Source: CAYLNL01 sp964385175 (GTDB taxonomy: Bacteria; Bacteroidota; Bacteroidia; Flavobacteriales; Flavobacteriaceae). Taken from it: a DNA stretch of 64,000 nt. The stretch spans positions 62,001 through 126,000 of the forward strand of contig CAYLNL010000004.1 of assembly GCA_964385175.1 (NCBI GenBank). The letters are read 5' to 3'. The number at the start of each line of letters is the position of its first letter. Positions within the stretch are counted from its first letter, which is position 1. The notes under the pieces were generated by a model. The model did not search any database. It was not told the DNA's origin and saw only the letters and a list, made by a program, of their open reading frames with translations. The translations under genes and the position numbers were made by a program. This document shows, one piece after another, positions 18,697-25,011 of this stretch.

Positions 18697-19295
18697 GCTG
18701 GGTTGTTAATGATGGCGTGCAGCGCTTCTAACCCTTTTGGGGTGGCAATGGCGCGTATGTGATATTCTAAATAGGTTTCCATGAGTTGGGGCATGCTGTA
18801 TTGCTGGGGCGGAAAAATCTCGGCGTCGGTGAGTGCTGTTATGTTGTTGAAATAGATTTTAGAAATGAGAGACGTGTTCATATCATTTCTAAAATAACCG
18901 CCTGCGATGCCTCTTTGCAGGTTGTCTGTAACACAATTTACCATTACCTCATACTTTTTGCGTTTCAGGTTGGCGTATATTTTAGGATAGTATTTCTGGA
19001 GTTGGTATTGGGGAGAAGATTTTTCATCTTTCAGGTGTTTCATGGCAAACGATTTAATGGCGTACAATTCTTCTATGGGGTTTATTTGCTGCATGCGTAT
19101 TGCCTCTATTCCGCCGGAAATGGTATCGAAAACGTGGAAGGCGCAACCTTGTACCAGGCTGGTTTTATCGCTGAAATGCTGATAAATGGTTTTTTTAGAA
19201 ATGCCCATTTCAGTGGAAATATCATCCATGGTGATACTCTTAAAACCATAGTTTAAGAACATATCCGTAGCCTTTTCTATAATTTTTTCTTTCAT
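18693..19295 (-). CDS. TetR family transcriptional repressor of the efflux operon
   Basis: A 200-residue TetR-type regulator: helix-turn-helix at residues about 1-50, reading KEKIIEKATDMFLNYGFK, ITMDDISTEMGISKKTIYQHF, then a ligand-binding domain of the usual size. The start is taken as the ATG at 19295, because a Met five codons earlier would lie within the predicted -7 box. The promoter (19308..19338) and palindromic operator (19322..19349) lie immediately upstream, so it controls its own transcription and that of the whole pump operon. The ligand is unknown; pump substrates usually bind such repressors. Confidence 0.92.
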   Translation of the reverse strand: MKEKIIEKATDMFLNYGFKSITMDDISTEMGISKKTIYQHFSDKTSLVQGCAFHVFDTISGGIEAIRMQQINPIEELYAIKSFAMKHLKDEKSSPQYQLQKYYPKIYANLKRKKYEVMVNCVTDNLQRGIAGGYFRNDMNTSLISKIYFNNITALTDAEIFPPQQYSMPQLMETYLEYHIRAIATPKGLEALHAIINNPA

Positions 19296-19307
19296 ATAAA
19301 CGGGCTG

Positions 19308-19338
19308 CAAATATAGAAAGAGGAAACTTTAAAAACAA
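19308..19338 (-). promoter_or_regulatory. Promoter of tetR-tolC-ank-mfp-rnd operon
   Basis: Minus-strand promoter: -7 box TATATTTG (plus-strand caaatata, 19308-19315), 20-nt spacer, TTG element (plus-strand CAA at 19336-19338). It ends 13 nt before the TetR start codon. Confidence 0.75.
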
Positions 19339-19349
19339 AAAAAGTTTCC
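19322..19349. promoter_or_regulatory. Palindromic TetR operator
   Basis: Perfect 9-bp inverted repeat: ggaaacttt (19322-19330), 10-bp A-rich spacer, aaagtttcc (19341-19349). It overlaps the -33 element of the promoter, so a bound repressor would block RNA polymerase. TetR-type proteins normally bind palindromes of this size. Confidence 0.8.
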
Positions 19350-19470
19350 AAAGTTTTATTGTTTTTTTAACAAGCGGGAAGAATGGAAGATTATTTTTGG
19401 GAGGTAATGCTTTGAAAGTGTAAGGGTTAGCCGATAAAAAGTATAATTATTTGGCGTGCTATCTAACTAT

Positions 19471-19815
19471 CTATTCAATGTCTAAAACAATTTTGATGTT
19501 TGTGGTAACAAGTTTCCAAAGGTTAGGCGGCAACTCCCCGATTTTATTTACCAATCGTCTGTTATCAATTGCTCGTATTTGGTCAATCATTATATCAGAA
19601 TCTTTAATCAGCCCAGCCATACCTTTCTTAATGTGAACTCTTAATATATCGCTGTTTTTTATAACATTGGTAGTTATAGGACAAATAATTGTTGATAGAT
19701 GTATGGTATTTAATAAGTTGGTTTGTAGTATAAGGACAGGTCTTATTTTACCAGACTCTGTACCTATTCGGGGGTTAAGATCTGCAGCCCAGATTTCGAA
19801 ACGGTTAATTTCCAT
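19471..19815 (-). CDS. mazF: MazF/PemK-type mRNA interferase toxin
   Basis: A 114-residue MazF-family endoribonuclease, cutting single-stranded mRNA and halting growth when the antitoxin is lost. Visible family features are FEIWAADLNPRIGTESGKIRPVLIL with the conserved Arg-Pro pair, TIICPITTNV, and the DQIRAIDNRRL segment. Start taken as the ATG at 19815, overlapping the antitoxin gene by 11 bp; a TTG five codons upstream is less likely. The overlap gives translational coupling. It lies next to a restriction-modification system, suggesting a defence island. Confidence 0.9.
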   Translation of the reverse strand: MEINRFEIWAADLNPRIGTESGKIRPVLILQTNLLNTIHLSTIICPITTNVIKNSDILRVHIKKGMAGLIKDSDIMIDQIRAIDNRRLVNKIGELPPNLWKLVTTNIKIVLDIE

Positions 19816-20035
19816 AACATATTCTCTCAAATTCAGCCAATACTGTCATAGAATTTTCTTGTACTAATTTTGATTCTTTGGACAGTTTTTCAGCGATTAG
19901 TTTTCTGCTATTAAATTGATTGTAATAGTCAACCGCTTCATTTATATACCGGTTTCTCGTCTTTTTAACTTTAGAAATCACTTTTTCAGCTTCGTTAAAA
20001 ATCTGGTCGTCTAATTTTAAAGAGAGCGTTTTCAT
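19805..20035 (-). CDS. Ribbon-helix-helix antitoxin of the MazF toxin
   Basis: A 76-residue protein beginning MKTLSLKLDDQIFNEAEK, the beta-strand plus helix pattern of ribbon-helix-helix antitoxins; a basic KKTRNRYINEAVDYY helix follows, then an acidic toxin-binding tail. Its start is the ATG at 20035, and it overlaps the toxin gene by 11 bp. It is predicted to neutralise MazF and repress the shared promoter at 20054..20084. Confidence 0.85.
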   Translation of the reverse strand: MKTLSLKLDDQIFNEAEKVISKVKKTRNRYINEAVDYYNQFNSRKLIAEKLSKESKLVQENSMTVLAEFERICYGN

Positions 20036-20053
20036 AATGCACTGTTTACACCA

Positions 20054-20084
20054 CAAAAGTATATACAAAACAGGTTAACTGCAA
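20054..20084 (-). promoter_or_regulatory. Promoter of the toxin-antitoxin pair
   Basis: Minus-strand -7 box TACTTTTG (plus-strand caaaagta, 20054-20061), exactly 20-nt spacer, TTG element (plus-strand caa at 20082-20084). The antitoxin ATG follows 18 nt downstream. Confidence 0.7.
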
Positions 20085-20158
20085 ATCTTTTTTTCGTTGG
20101 GGTTCAATGACTAGGATAGCTTCGCATCTTAAATTATATGGACTGCTAATCGATAAAT

Positions 20159-20173
20159 GCTAATTATAGTATG
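20159..20173. promoter_or_regulatory. Candidate C-protein operator at the C/R promoter
   Basis: The 15-mer gctaattatagtatg occurs here and identically at 21758..21772 next to the methylase promoter. Here it ends one base before the TTG (-33) element of the C/R promoter, the position of an activator site. Part of it (agtatg plus related copies of agtatgcaaa) recurs nearby on both strands. Confidence 0.6.
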
Positions 20174-20204
20174 TTGTAACTCCTGTACACTACAGATAGC
20201 TTTG
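20174..20204 (+). promoter_or_regulatory. Promoter of the C and restriction genes
   Basis: TTG at 20174-20176, 20-nt spacer, TAGCTTTG at 20197-20204, which matches the TAnnTTTG consensus. The ATG of the C gene follows 16 nt later. A near-copy of the box (tagcttcg) lies about 80 bp upstream at 20117. Confidence 0.7.
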
Positions 20205-20220
20205 CATACTTAAAGTAGCA

Positions 20221-20451
20221 ATGAGTTTTAAACGAGATATACTTGTAAAATTTGGCGATAGAGTTCGGGAACTGCGAAAAGAAAAGGGTCTTTCGCAAGA
20301 ACAACTCTCATTTAAAGCCGACCTGCACAGAACTTACATTGGTATGATAGAGCGGGCGGAGAAAAACATTACGCTCGCCAACATCGAAAAAATTGCTAAC
20401 GCTTTAAATGTCCGTGTCAATGATTTAATGGATTTTGATAATGGGAAGTAG
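20221..20451 (+). CDS. XRE-family controller (C) protein of a restriction-modification system
   Basis: A 76-residue helix-turn-helix protein that fills the whole gene: RVRELRKEKGLSQEQLSFKADLHRTYIGMIERAEKNITLANIEKIANALNVRVNDLM is the typical XRE/C-protein fold. C proteins bind as dimers, activating the nuclease gene and their own, often repressing the methylase. The gene overlaps the nuclease gene by 11 bp. The candidate operators described above are placed exactly where such control needs them. Confidence 0.9.
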   Translation: MSFKRDILVKFGDRVRELRKEKGLSQEQLSFKADLHRTYIGMIERAEKNITLANIEKIANALNVRVNDLMDFDNGK

Positions 20452-21040
20452 CGCTAATAGGCTTCGTAAAAAATGGCAACGCTATAGCGGGCAAAATGCC
20501 GGCGCAGCTGAAAAGGACTTTTTTAACAGTTTCAGCGCTTTGTTTAAAAATACTGAATATAGAATTAGGCGACACCCGAAGGAGTTTAATAATGTGTATG
20601 TAGATGTAGAATTGAGCAACCAAACACTCGCAGAAATTTATACTCCAAACGAACCAATCACTCGGCATGGTGTATTTCCCGACTACGCTATAGACAACAC
20701 AAAAACGGAAAAGACCATTTATATTGAAGTAAAAAGGCAAGATGGATGGGTAGAAGGGAAACCACGTTCAGCGGGAAGAGGCAACGCACACGAAAGGTCG
20801 TGCAAATTCTTTACGCCGGGACTACAAAAAATCCTTCGTGAAAAAGGCCATTTAGGCGATAATGTTCTCCCTTTTTGGATTGTTTTTCAAGGAGATATTA
20901 CTCGAGATCCATGCAGGGTACGGGAAATAACATTGTGGTATGGTAACTACACAGACCATTACTTCTTTTGGCGCGATTCAACTAATGCAGACTCGCTTAT
21001 TGAACATTTTATTAAAAAGATAGAGCCGCTTCTGAGTTAG
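20441..21040 (+). CDS. MunI/EcoRI-type II restriction endonuclease
   Basis: Closely resembles R.MunI (202 residues, cuts CAATTG) over its whole 199 residues: PD near 80, EVKRQDGWVEGK, SAGRGNAHERSCK, FTPGLQ, PFWIVFQGDITRDPCRVREIT and YFFWR. The catalytic PD...ExK set is Asp81, Glu96, Lys98 from the ATG at 20441. GNAHER matches the recognition segment of the EcoRI/MunI group. The start at 20441 (MGSS) is chosen because it resembles the MunI N terminus; a TTG at 20435 is the alternative. Expected to cut unmethylated CAATTG in incoming DNA. The end overlaps the methylase gene by 29 bp, tail to tail. Confidence 0.9.
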   Translation: MGSSANRLRKKWQRYSGQNAGAAEKDFFNSFSALFKNTEYRIRRHPKEFNNVYVDVELSNQTLAEIYTPNEPITRHGVFPDYAIDNTKTEKTIYIEVKRQDGWVEGKPRSAGRGNAHERSCKFFTPGLQKILREKGHLGDNVLPFWIVFQGDITRDPCRVREITLWYGNYTDHYFFWRDSTNADSLIEHFIKKIEPLLS

Positions 21041-21749
21041 TTTCATATTCCTCCCTAACATCAAGACCCCAGACATCCCAGCCTTTGGGTTTGTGCCGCG
21101 CAAACAATTCAATTCTATCTTGCGTAGGAAACATTAGCTCTATTGATTTTAAAACCTCAGTAGGTTTTTCACTATGTTCTCCTCTTGGCACACGAACAAG
21201 TTGTTTTATGTTTCTTGCCCCTCTGGGCGAAGGTATTCTGCCACGTTTAAAAACTAAACATAATTCGCAATAAGACAAGGTGTATTGTCCTGGGTTATGG
21301 TTCATCTTATCCCAAACAAAAGCTACCGTTCTATACTCAAATCCCCATGCCTTTCCCAATTCAACACCCTGCTCCAAATGAGGGTTTGTAACCCACATAA
21401 ATAATAGACAATCATCTTTTGCTATCTCGCTGATTGGGATTTTCATCATTTCCTTAGTTTTAAGTGTTGGATACTTAAAATTGGCAGCGCTTATGAAAAT
21501 ATTGTTTTGCCAGTTAAGGTTGACATCTTTTTTCCCGCTTTTATCAAATTGCATCTTTCCCCCATAGTCCCAAGGCGGGTCAGCATAGATTATATCATAC
21601 TTCTTTTCAGGAAGGTCAGGGTAAAGGCATGGCAAGTCATTTCGTACCGTTCTTCTCTTCTGCTCCGCATCGTATATCCTATACCCAGAGATAACTTTTC
21701 CATGACCATTTTTATATAGAGAGTTACCAAACAAATCTGTTAGTTCCAT
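21012..21749 (-). CDS. MT-A70-type adenine-N6 DNA methyltransferase
   Basis: A 245-residue methylase with the catalytic DPPW motif in DIIYADPPWDYGG, the SAM-binding region including EKPTEVLKSIELMF, and a WDVWG ending; these fit MT-A70/MunI-type m6A methylases. It should methylate CAATTG and protect the host from the nuclease next door. It is encoded convergently to the C/R genes with 29 bp of overlap. Its promoter (21773..21803) abuts the second copy of the 15-bp operator, so repression by C is likely. Confidence 0.88.
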   Translation of the reverse strand: MELTDLFGNSLYKNGHGKVISGYRIYDAEQKRRTVRNDLPCLYPDLPEKKYDIIYADPPWDYGGKMQFDKSGKKDVNLNWQNNIFISAANFKYPTLKTKEMMKIPISEIAKDDCLLFMWVTNPHLEQGVELGKAWGFEYRTVAFVWDKMNHNPGQYTLSYCELCLVFKRGRIPSPRGARNIKQLVRVPRGEHSEKPTEVLKSIELMFPTQDRIELFARHKPKGWDVWGLDVREEYETNSEAALSF

Positions 21750-21757
21750 TTTGATAC

Positions 21758-21772
21758 GCTAATTATAGTATG
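21758..21772. promoter_or_regulatory. Candidate C-protein operator at the methylase promoter
   Basis: Second, identical copy of gctaattatagtatg. It sits between the -7 box (21773-21780) and the methylase start codon (21749), covering the likely transcription start, the position expected for a repressor site. Confidence 0.6.
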
Positions 21773-21803
21773 CAAATATAGATATTGAATCTTAGATATG
21801 CAA
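21773..21803 (-). promoter_or_regulatory. Promoter of the methyltransferase gene
   Basis: Minus-strand -7 box TATATTTG (plus caaatata, 21773-21780), 20-nt spacer, TTG element (plus CAA at 21801-21803). Start codon about 24 nt downstream. Confidence 0.7.
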
Positions 21804-21948
21804 ACATAAAAGGAAAAAGAGGAAAATTATAACCCGCAAAGGTTTTTGAATCAATAAGGGTGAGTGTGTTATGTTGAGAGATAAGCTATACTGGGTATGA
21901 CAGTTTTATATTATTAAATTGTAGTACTTTAGCCAAAAATACTGCCGT

Positions 21949-22923
21949 ATGCTTGCTTTAGAAGAGTACCGCACCTGGTTTGAGGAACGTTTGTTGGAAA
22001 CACTTCGGTTGAAAGAACCAAAAGGCTTGTATGAGCCGGTACACTACATCTCTAAAATGGGGGGGAAGCGGTTGCGCCCGGTACTAACGCTTATGACCGC
22101 CGGGGCGTTTGGCGCTATCCCAGACAAGGTATTTCCTGCGGCGCTGGCGGTGGAGTGGTTTCACAACTTTACTCTTATTCACGACGATATTATGGATAGG
22201 GCGCCGTTGCGGCGAGGTCAAAAAACGGTGCATGAAAAATGGAATGTAAATACCGGTATCCTTTCGGGCGATGTATTGTTGGTTATGGCGCACCGATGCC
22301 TGGAAGCCTATCCGCCGGAATTGTTTAAAAAATTATCGGCATTGCTGCTAAAAACTGCCCAGGAGGTGTGCGAAGGGCAACAGTACGATATGGATTTTGA
22401 AACGCAAAGTGAGGTTAGCGCACAGGAATACGCTACTATGATTGGGTATAAAACAGCGGTTTTAATAGGCGCTGCTATGCAGATAGGTGCTACCGTGGCA
22501 CTGGCTCCCGAAGCGGAGGCGGAAAAATGCTACCAGGTAGGTTTCAATTTAGGAATGGGTTTCCAGTTGATGGATGATTATTTAGATGTTTTTGGCGATT
22601 CAGAAAAATTTGGAAAACAGGCAGGAGGTGATATTGCAGCGCATAAAAAAACCATTTTATATGTGAAAGCCCTGGAAATGGCCTCTCCGGAGGAGGTTTC
22701 GCTTTTGCGCCAAATCTATACAGAACCGCTGGAAGCTACCCGCGAAAAAATAGAGGTTGTGAAACAGCTTTTTACAGGAATTGGAATTGACCGGTATGTT
22801 CTGGCGGAGGTGGAGGCATACACTAAACACGCTTATACCATTCTTAAGAGTTTAGAAATAAGAGAGGAGGCAAAGGACATTTTTAGGCTTGTAGGCGATT
22901 TATTGATGAATCGGCGAGTGTAG
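21949..22923 (+). CDS. Polyprenyl diphosphate synthase (trans-isoprenyl type)
   Basis: A 324-residue all-alpha prenyltransferase making linear isoprenoid diphosphates (farnesyl, geranylgeranyl or longer) from IPP and an allylic primer. First Asp-rich motif is HDDIMD in LIHDDIMDRAPLRRG, second is DDYLD in LMDDYLDVFGD; the GGKRLRP N-terminal motif and KTAVLIGAA are also present. The first motif has DDxxD spacing. Length is standard. The gene is monocistronic, ending at the hairpin at 22941..22977. Chain length cannot be read with confidence. Confidence 0.92.
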   Translation: MLALEEYRTWFEERLLETLRLKEPKGLYEPVHYISKMGGKRLRPVLTLMTAGAFGAIPDKVFPAALAVEWFHNFTLIHDDIMDRAPLRRGQKTVHEKWNVNTGILSGDVLLVMAHRCLEAYPPELFKKLSALLLKTAQEVCEGQQYDMDFETQSEVSAQEYATMIGYKTAVLIGAAMQIGATVALAPEAEAEKCYQVGFNLGMGFQLMDDYLDVFGDSEKFGKQAGGDIAAHKKTILYVKALEMASPEEVSLLRQIYTEPLEATREKIEVVKQLFTGIGIDRYVLAEVEAYTKHAYTILKSLEIREEAKDIFRLVGDLLMNRRV

Positions 22924-22940
22924 CATTTTTCATAGGTCTT

Positions 22941-22977
22941 AAAAAAAACCTGCATGCCACCGGCACCAGGTTTTTTT
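22941..22977. terminator. Bidirectional Rho-independent terminator
   Basis: Eleven-bp stem: seven A then cctg (22942-22952), 14-nt loop, cagg then seven T (22967-22977). It lies between two convergent genes and reads as a terminator on both strands. Confidence 0.85.
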
Positions 22978-23003
22978 ACACGAGTTTTTCCCTTCCCTTC
23001 CTT

Positions 23004-23972
23004 TCACCTGTTATAACGAGATGTTCTGTTTTTACCTTCGTTTCGCTGGCTTCTGTATTCTTTTTGTTCGGTTTTGTGTTCTTCAGCCTTTTTTATCGGT
23101 GCATTGCGTACCTGCTCATAGGAAGAATATTGGCGTTCTCTGCTATGCCTTACCTGTTGCATTTGTGGTTGGGAAATTTCTTTCTCTGTGCGCGCATATT
23201 CTTTTTCGTGAGGACGTTGTTTGAGGGGCTCATAACCACTATAAGAACTTGTTTTTGTTTGAGTAGCATGTAAATTGCCGCCTCTCACTGCTACCCGGTA
23301 ATCGTTGTAATATATTTTTTTCTGCGGATGGATTTTTTTATGTTGATATTCTGTTCCTATCTTGGCATAACAGGTGCGGATGTTGTTATTATAGGGTTTG
23401 TAGTAAGTATATCTCACCGGTTCATAATACCTGCGGTAAGGCTGGTAGGCTACCATGCAAAATTGGGGAGCGGGTTTTACAAAACAGGTATAAAATGGTT
23501 TATGATAGTAGGTAGTGGCATAGGTTGTAACATAGCCGTTGCAATGGCTGTATGCTCCATAGGGGTTGTAGAAAATGTGTAACCCGCCTATCTGCACCAC
23601 GTTTCTTCCTGCATACTGAATATCAATGTTGCCTATGCGCGCTACGCGCCCGTAAAAATCATAAAAAACGGGAGTGTGCAGAATTTGAATAACAGCCCCA
23701 TAATCATCATACTGCAAACAGGGGTTATAGTTATACCCGCCGTTGAAACTTACCCAGGTACTAACCGACGGGGAAGCGTAGGGATAATTTTCCATATAAA
23801 AATCAAACTCACCATTGGGAAATATACAAAACGTGATGCCGTTTTCTACGAAAATAAAGGAGTTGCCATTATTGAATGTATGAGAGGGGGTATGGTTTGT
23901 TGTTTGGGGATCTGCGGTTACTATGAGTGCTCCGGCTAACAGGCTGGCGAAGAAGATGGCTGTTGTTTTCAT
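23004..23972 (-). CDS. Tyr-rich secreted protein of a Flavobacteriia type, function unknown
   Basis: A 322-residue exported protein with signal peptide MKTTAIFFASLLAGALIV. The mature region begins with a beta-rich part (FVENGITFCIFPNGEFDFYMEN, DDYGAVIQI, FYDFYGRVARIGNIDIQYAGR), a repeated pattern I associate with flavobacterial surface or secreted proteins. Residues 160-322 are Tyr/His/Arg-rich and low complexity. No enzymatic motif. Probably a periplasmic or outer-membrane protein. Convergent with the prenyl synthase. Confidence 0.7.
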   Translation of the reverse strand: MKTTAIFFASLLAGALIVTADPQTTNHTPSHTFNNGNSFIFVENGITFCIFPNGEFDFYMENYPYASPSVSTWVSFNGGYNYNPCLQYDDYGAVIQILHTPVFYDFYGRVARIGNIDIQYAGRNVVQIGGLHIFYNPYGAYSHCNGYVTTYATTYYHKPFYTCFVKPAPQFCMVAYQPYRRYYEPVRYTYYKPYNNNIRTCYAKIGTEYQHKKIHPQKKIYYNDYRVAVRGGNLHATQTKTSSYSGYEPLKQRPHEKEYARTEKEISQPQMQQVRHSRERQYSSYEQVRNAPIKKAEEHKTEQKEYRSQRNEGKNRTSRYNR

Positions 23973-24261
23973 ACAATTTGGTTTTTTAAGTGAAACGTAT
24001 AGGTATATGATTTCTCTTTCTTAAACTACCAAACAACATGCCATAAATTGCAATACATTTATAATCAACATTTTATATAAGTAACTGGTATATGGAAATA
24101 ATTTTAGAGCCAAACGAGAAGGAATGAATGGGGCAGAAAATCGGTCGGAAAGATTGAGAATAGAAAAATGTAAGGGTATATTTCAAAATAATAATCTTAC
24201 CAACAACCAAGGAGTAAAATACATTCTGGATATATACTGGCAAAAATTATCTATACCCGGC

Positions 24262-24648
24262 TTAATCTTGTACGGTAAATTGCCCGGGGTTAGTTATAGA
24301 AATAATCCCCCCCCAGGTGCAGTTACAAATAGAAGTGTTGTTTATGATGGGCATATTGGCTATTTGCACCTGGGGGTTGCCAGGTGTCCAGGGCGCTGGG
24401 ATAACAGGTATGCAGGGCATAGGAGTTAATACACCAAGTGCGGCTGCAGTGGCGCTGGCTACCTGGGGATTGGCGAGCGACATGCACATGGCGAAGGGAA
24501 GAATGTTTACCAGTGGTTTGTTATCGTTAATATTAGCATCGGGCACGTTAGAAGAGGTTACCCTGTTTACAGGTAATACCATGAGCGAGGAAGGAGCTGT
24601 TCCAAAAGAACACATAAGGGTTGCTCCCATACATACTTGATTGGGCAT
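24262..24648 (-). CDS. PAAR-like DUF4280 protein
   Basis: A 128-residue protein of the DUF4280 type: starts NQVCMGATLMCSFGTAPSSL, then DNKPLVNILPF, MCMSLANPQVASATAAALGV and TPMPCIPVIPAPWTPG, ending CNCTWGGIISITNPG. DUF4280 is a PAAR-like fold that sharpens the tip of spikes in type VI secretion or contractile injection systems and may carry effectors. Six Cys residues include those that would bind metal. It ends a short minus-strand operon after a 2-TM protein, 2 bp away. No PAAR gene exists inside the eCIS operon, so this could supply its tip, although the link is inferred. Confidence 0.8.
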   Translation of the reverse strand: MPNQVCMGATLMCSFGTAPSSLMVLPVNRVTSSNVPDANINDNKPLVNILPFAMCMSLANPQVASATAAALGVLTPMPCIPVIPAPWTPGNPQVQIANMPIINNTSICNCTWGGIISITNPGQFTVQD

Positions 24649-24650
24649 AG

Positions 24651-25001
24651 CTATTTCTTTTTTACAGTTTTAATGGCGTTTACAACAAGGCGTATGGAGT
24701 ATATAAATAGTACATAAAAAGCGAATAGAATTAAAAAGTACTCGGTCTCAGTTAAATAAATATCATTATTGATAGAAATATCGCCAACTTTATTTACGAA
24801 AAGTGTATTTTCAACCCCATCTATAGAAAAATCCAAGGTATTATCCCCATCCCTTGTTCTATATTCATTATACATAGCAATGAACGTCCATTTTGTTATG
24901 AGCGTCATTATAAAAGATAGTAATAATATGGTTAACCCCCAAAGAAATTCTTTTGCCAGAAATTTTTTAATAGCGCCAACTATTTTCAATAAATTTTCCA
25001 T
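24651..25001 (-). CDS. Two-helix membrane protein between GH18 and PAAR-like genes
   Basis: A 116-residue protein with two membrane helices, about residues 18-40 and 84-106, and a polar segment of about 40 residues between them that would face the periplasm. Not recognised. It is spaced by 10 bp from the GH18 gene and 2 bp from the PAAR-like gene, so it belongs to one operon. Its place next to a PAAR-like gene is compatible with an immunity or chaperone function, but there is no sequence support. Confidence 0.6.
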   Translation of the reverse strand: MENLLKIVGAIKKFLAKEFLWGLTILLLSFIMTLITKWTFIAMYNEYRTRDGDNTLDFSIDGVENTLFVNKVGDISINNDIYLTETEYFLILFAFYVLFIYSIRLVVNAIKTVKKK

Positions 25002-25011
25002 CTGGTGTGGG

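Noticed and set aside
19401..21950. Defence island as a prophage or transposon
   Set aside because: No integrase, transposase, terminal inverted repeats or tRNA att site was seen around the toxin-antitoxin and restriction genes.
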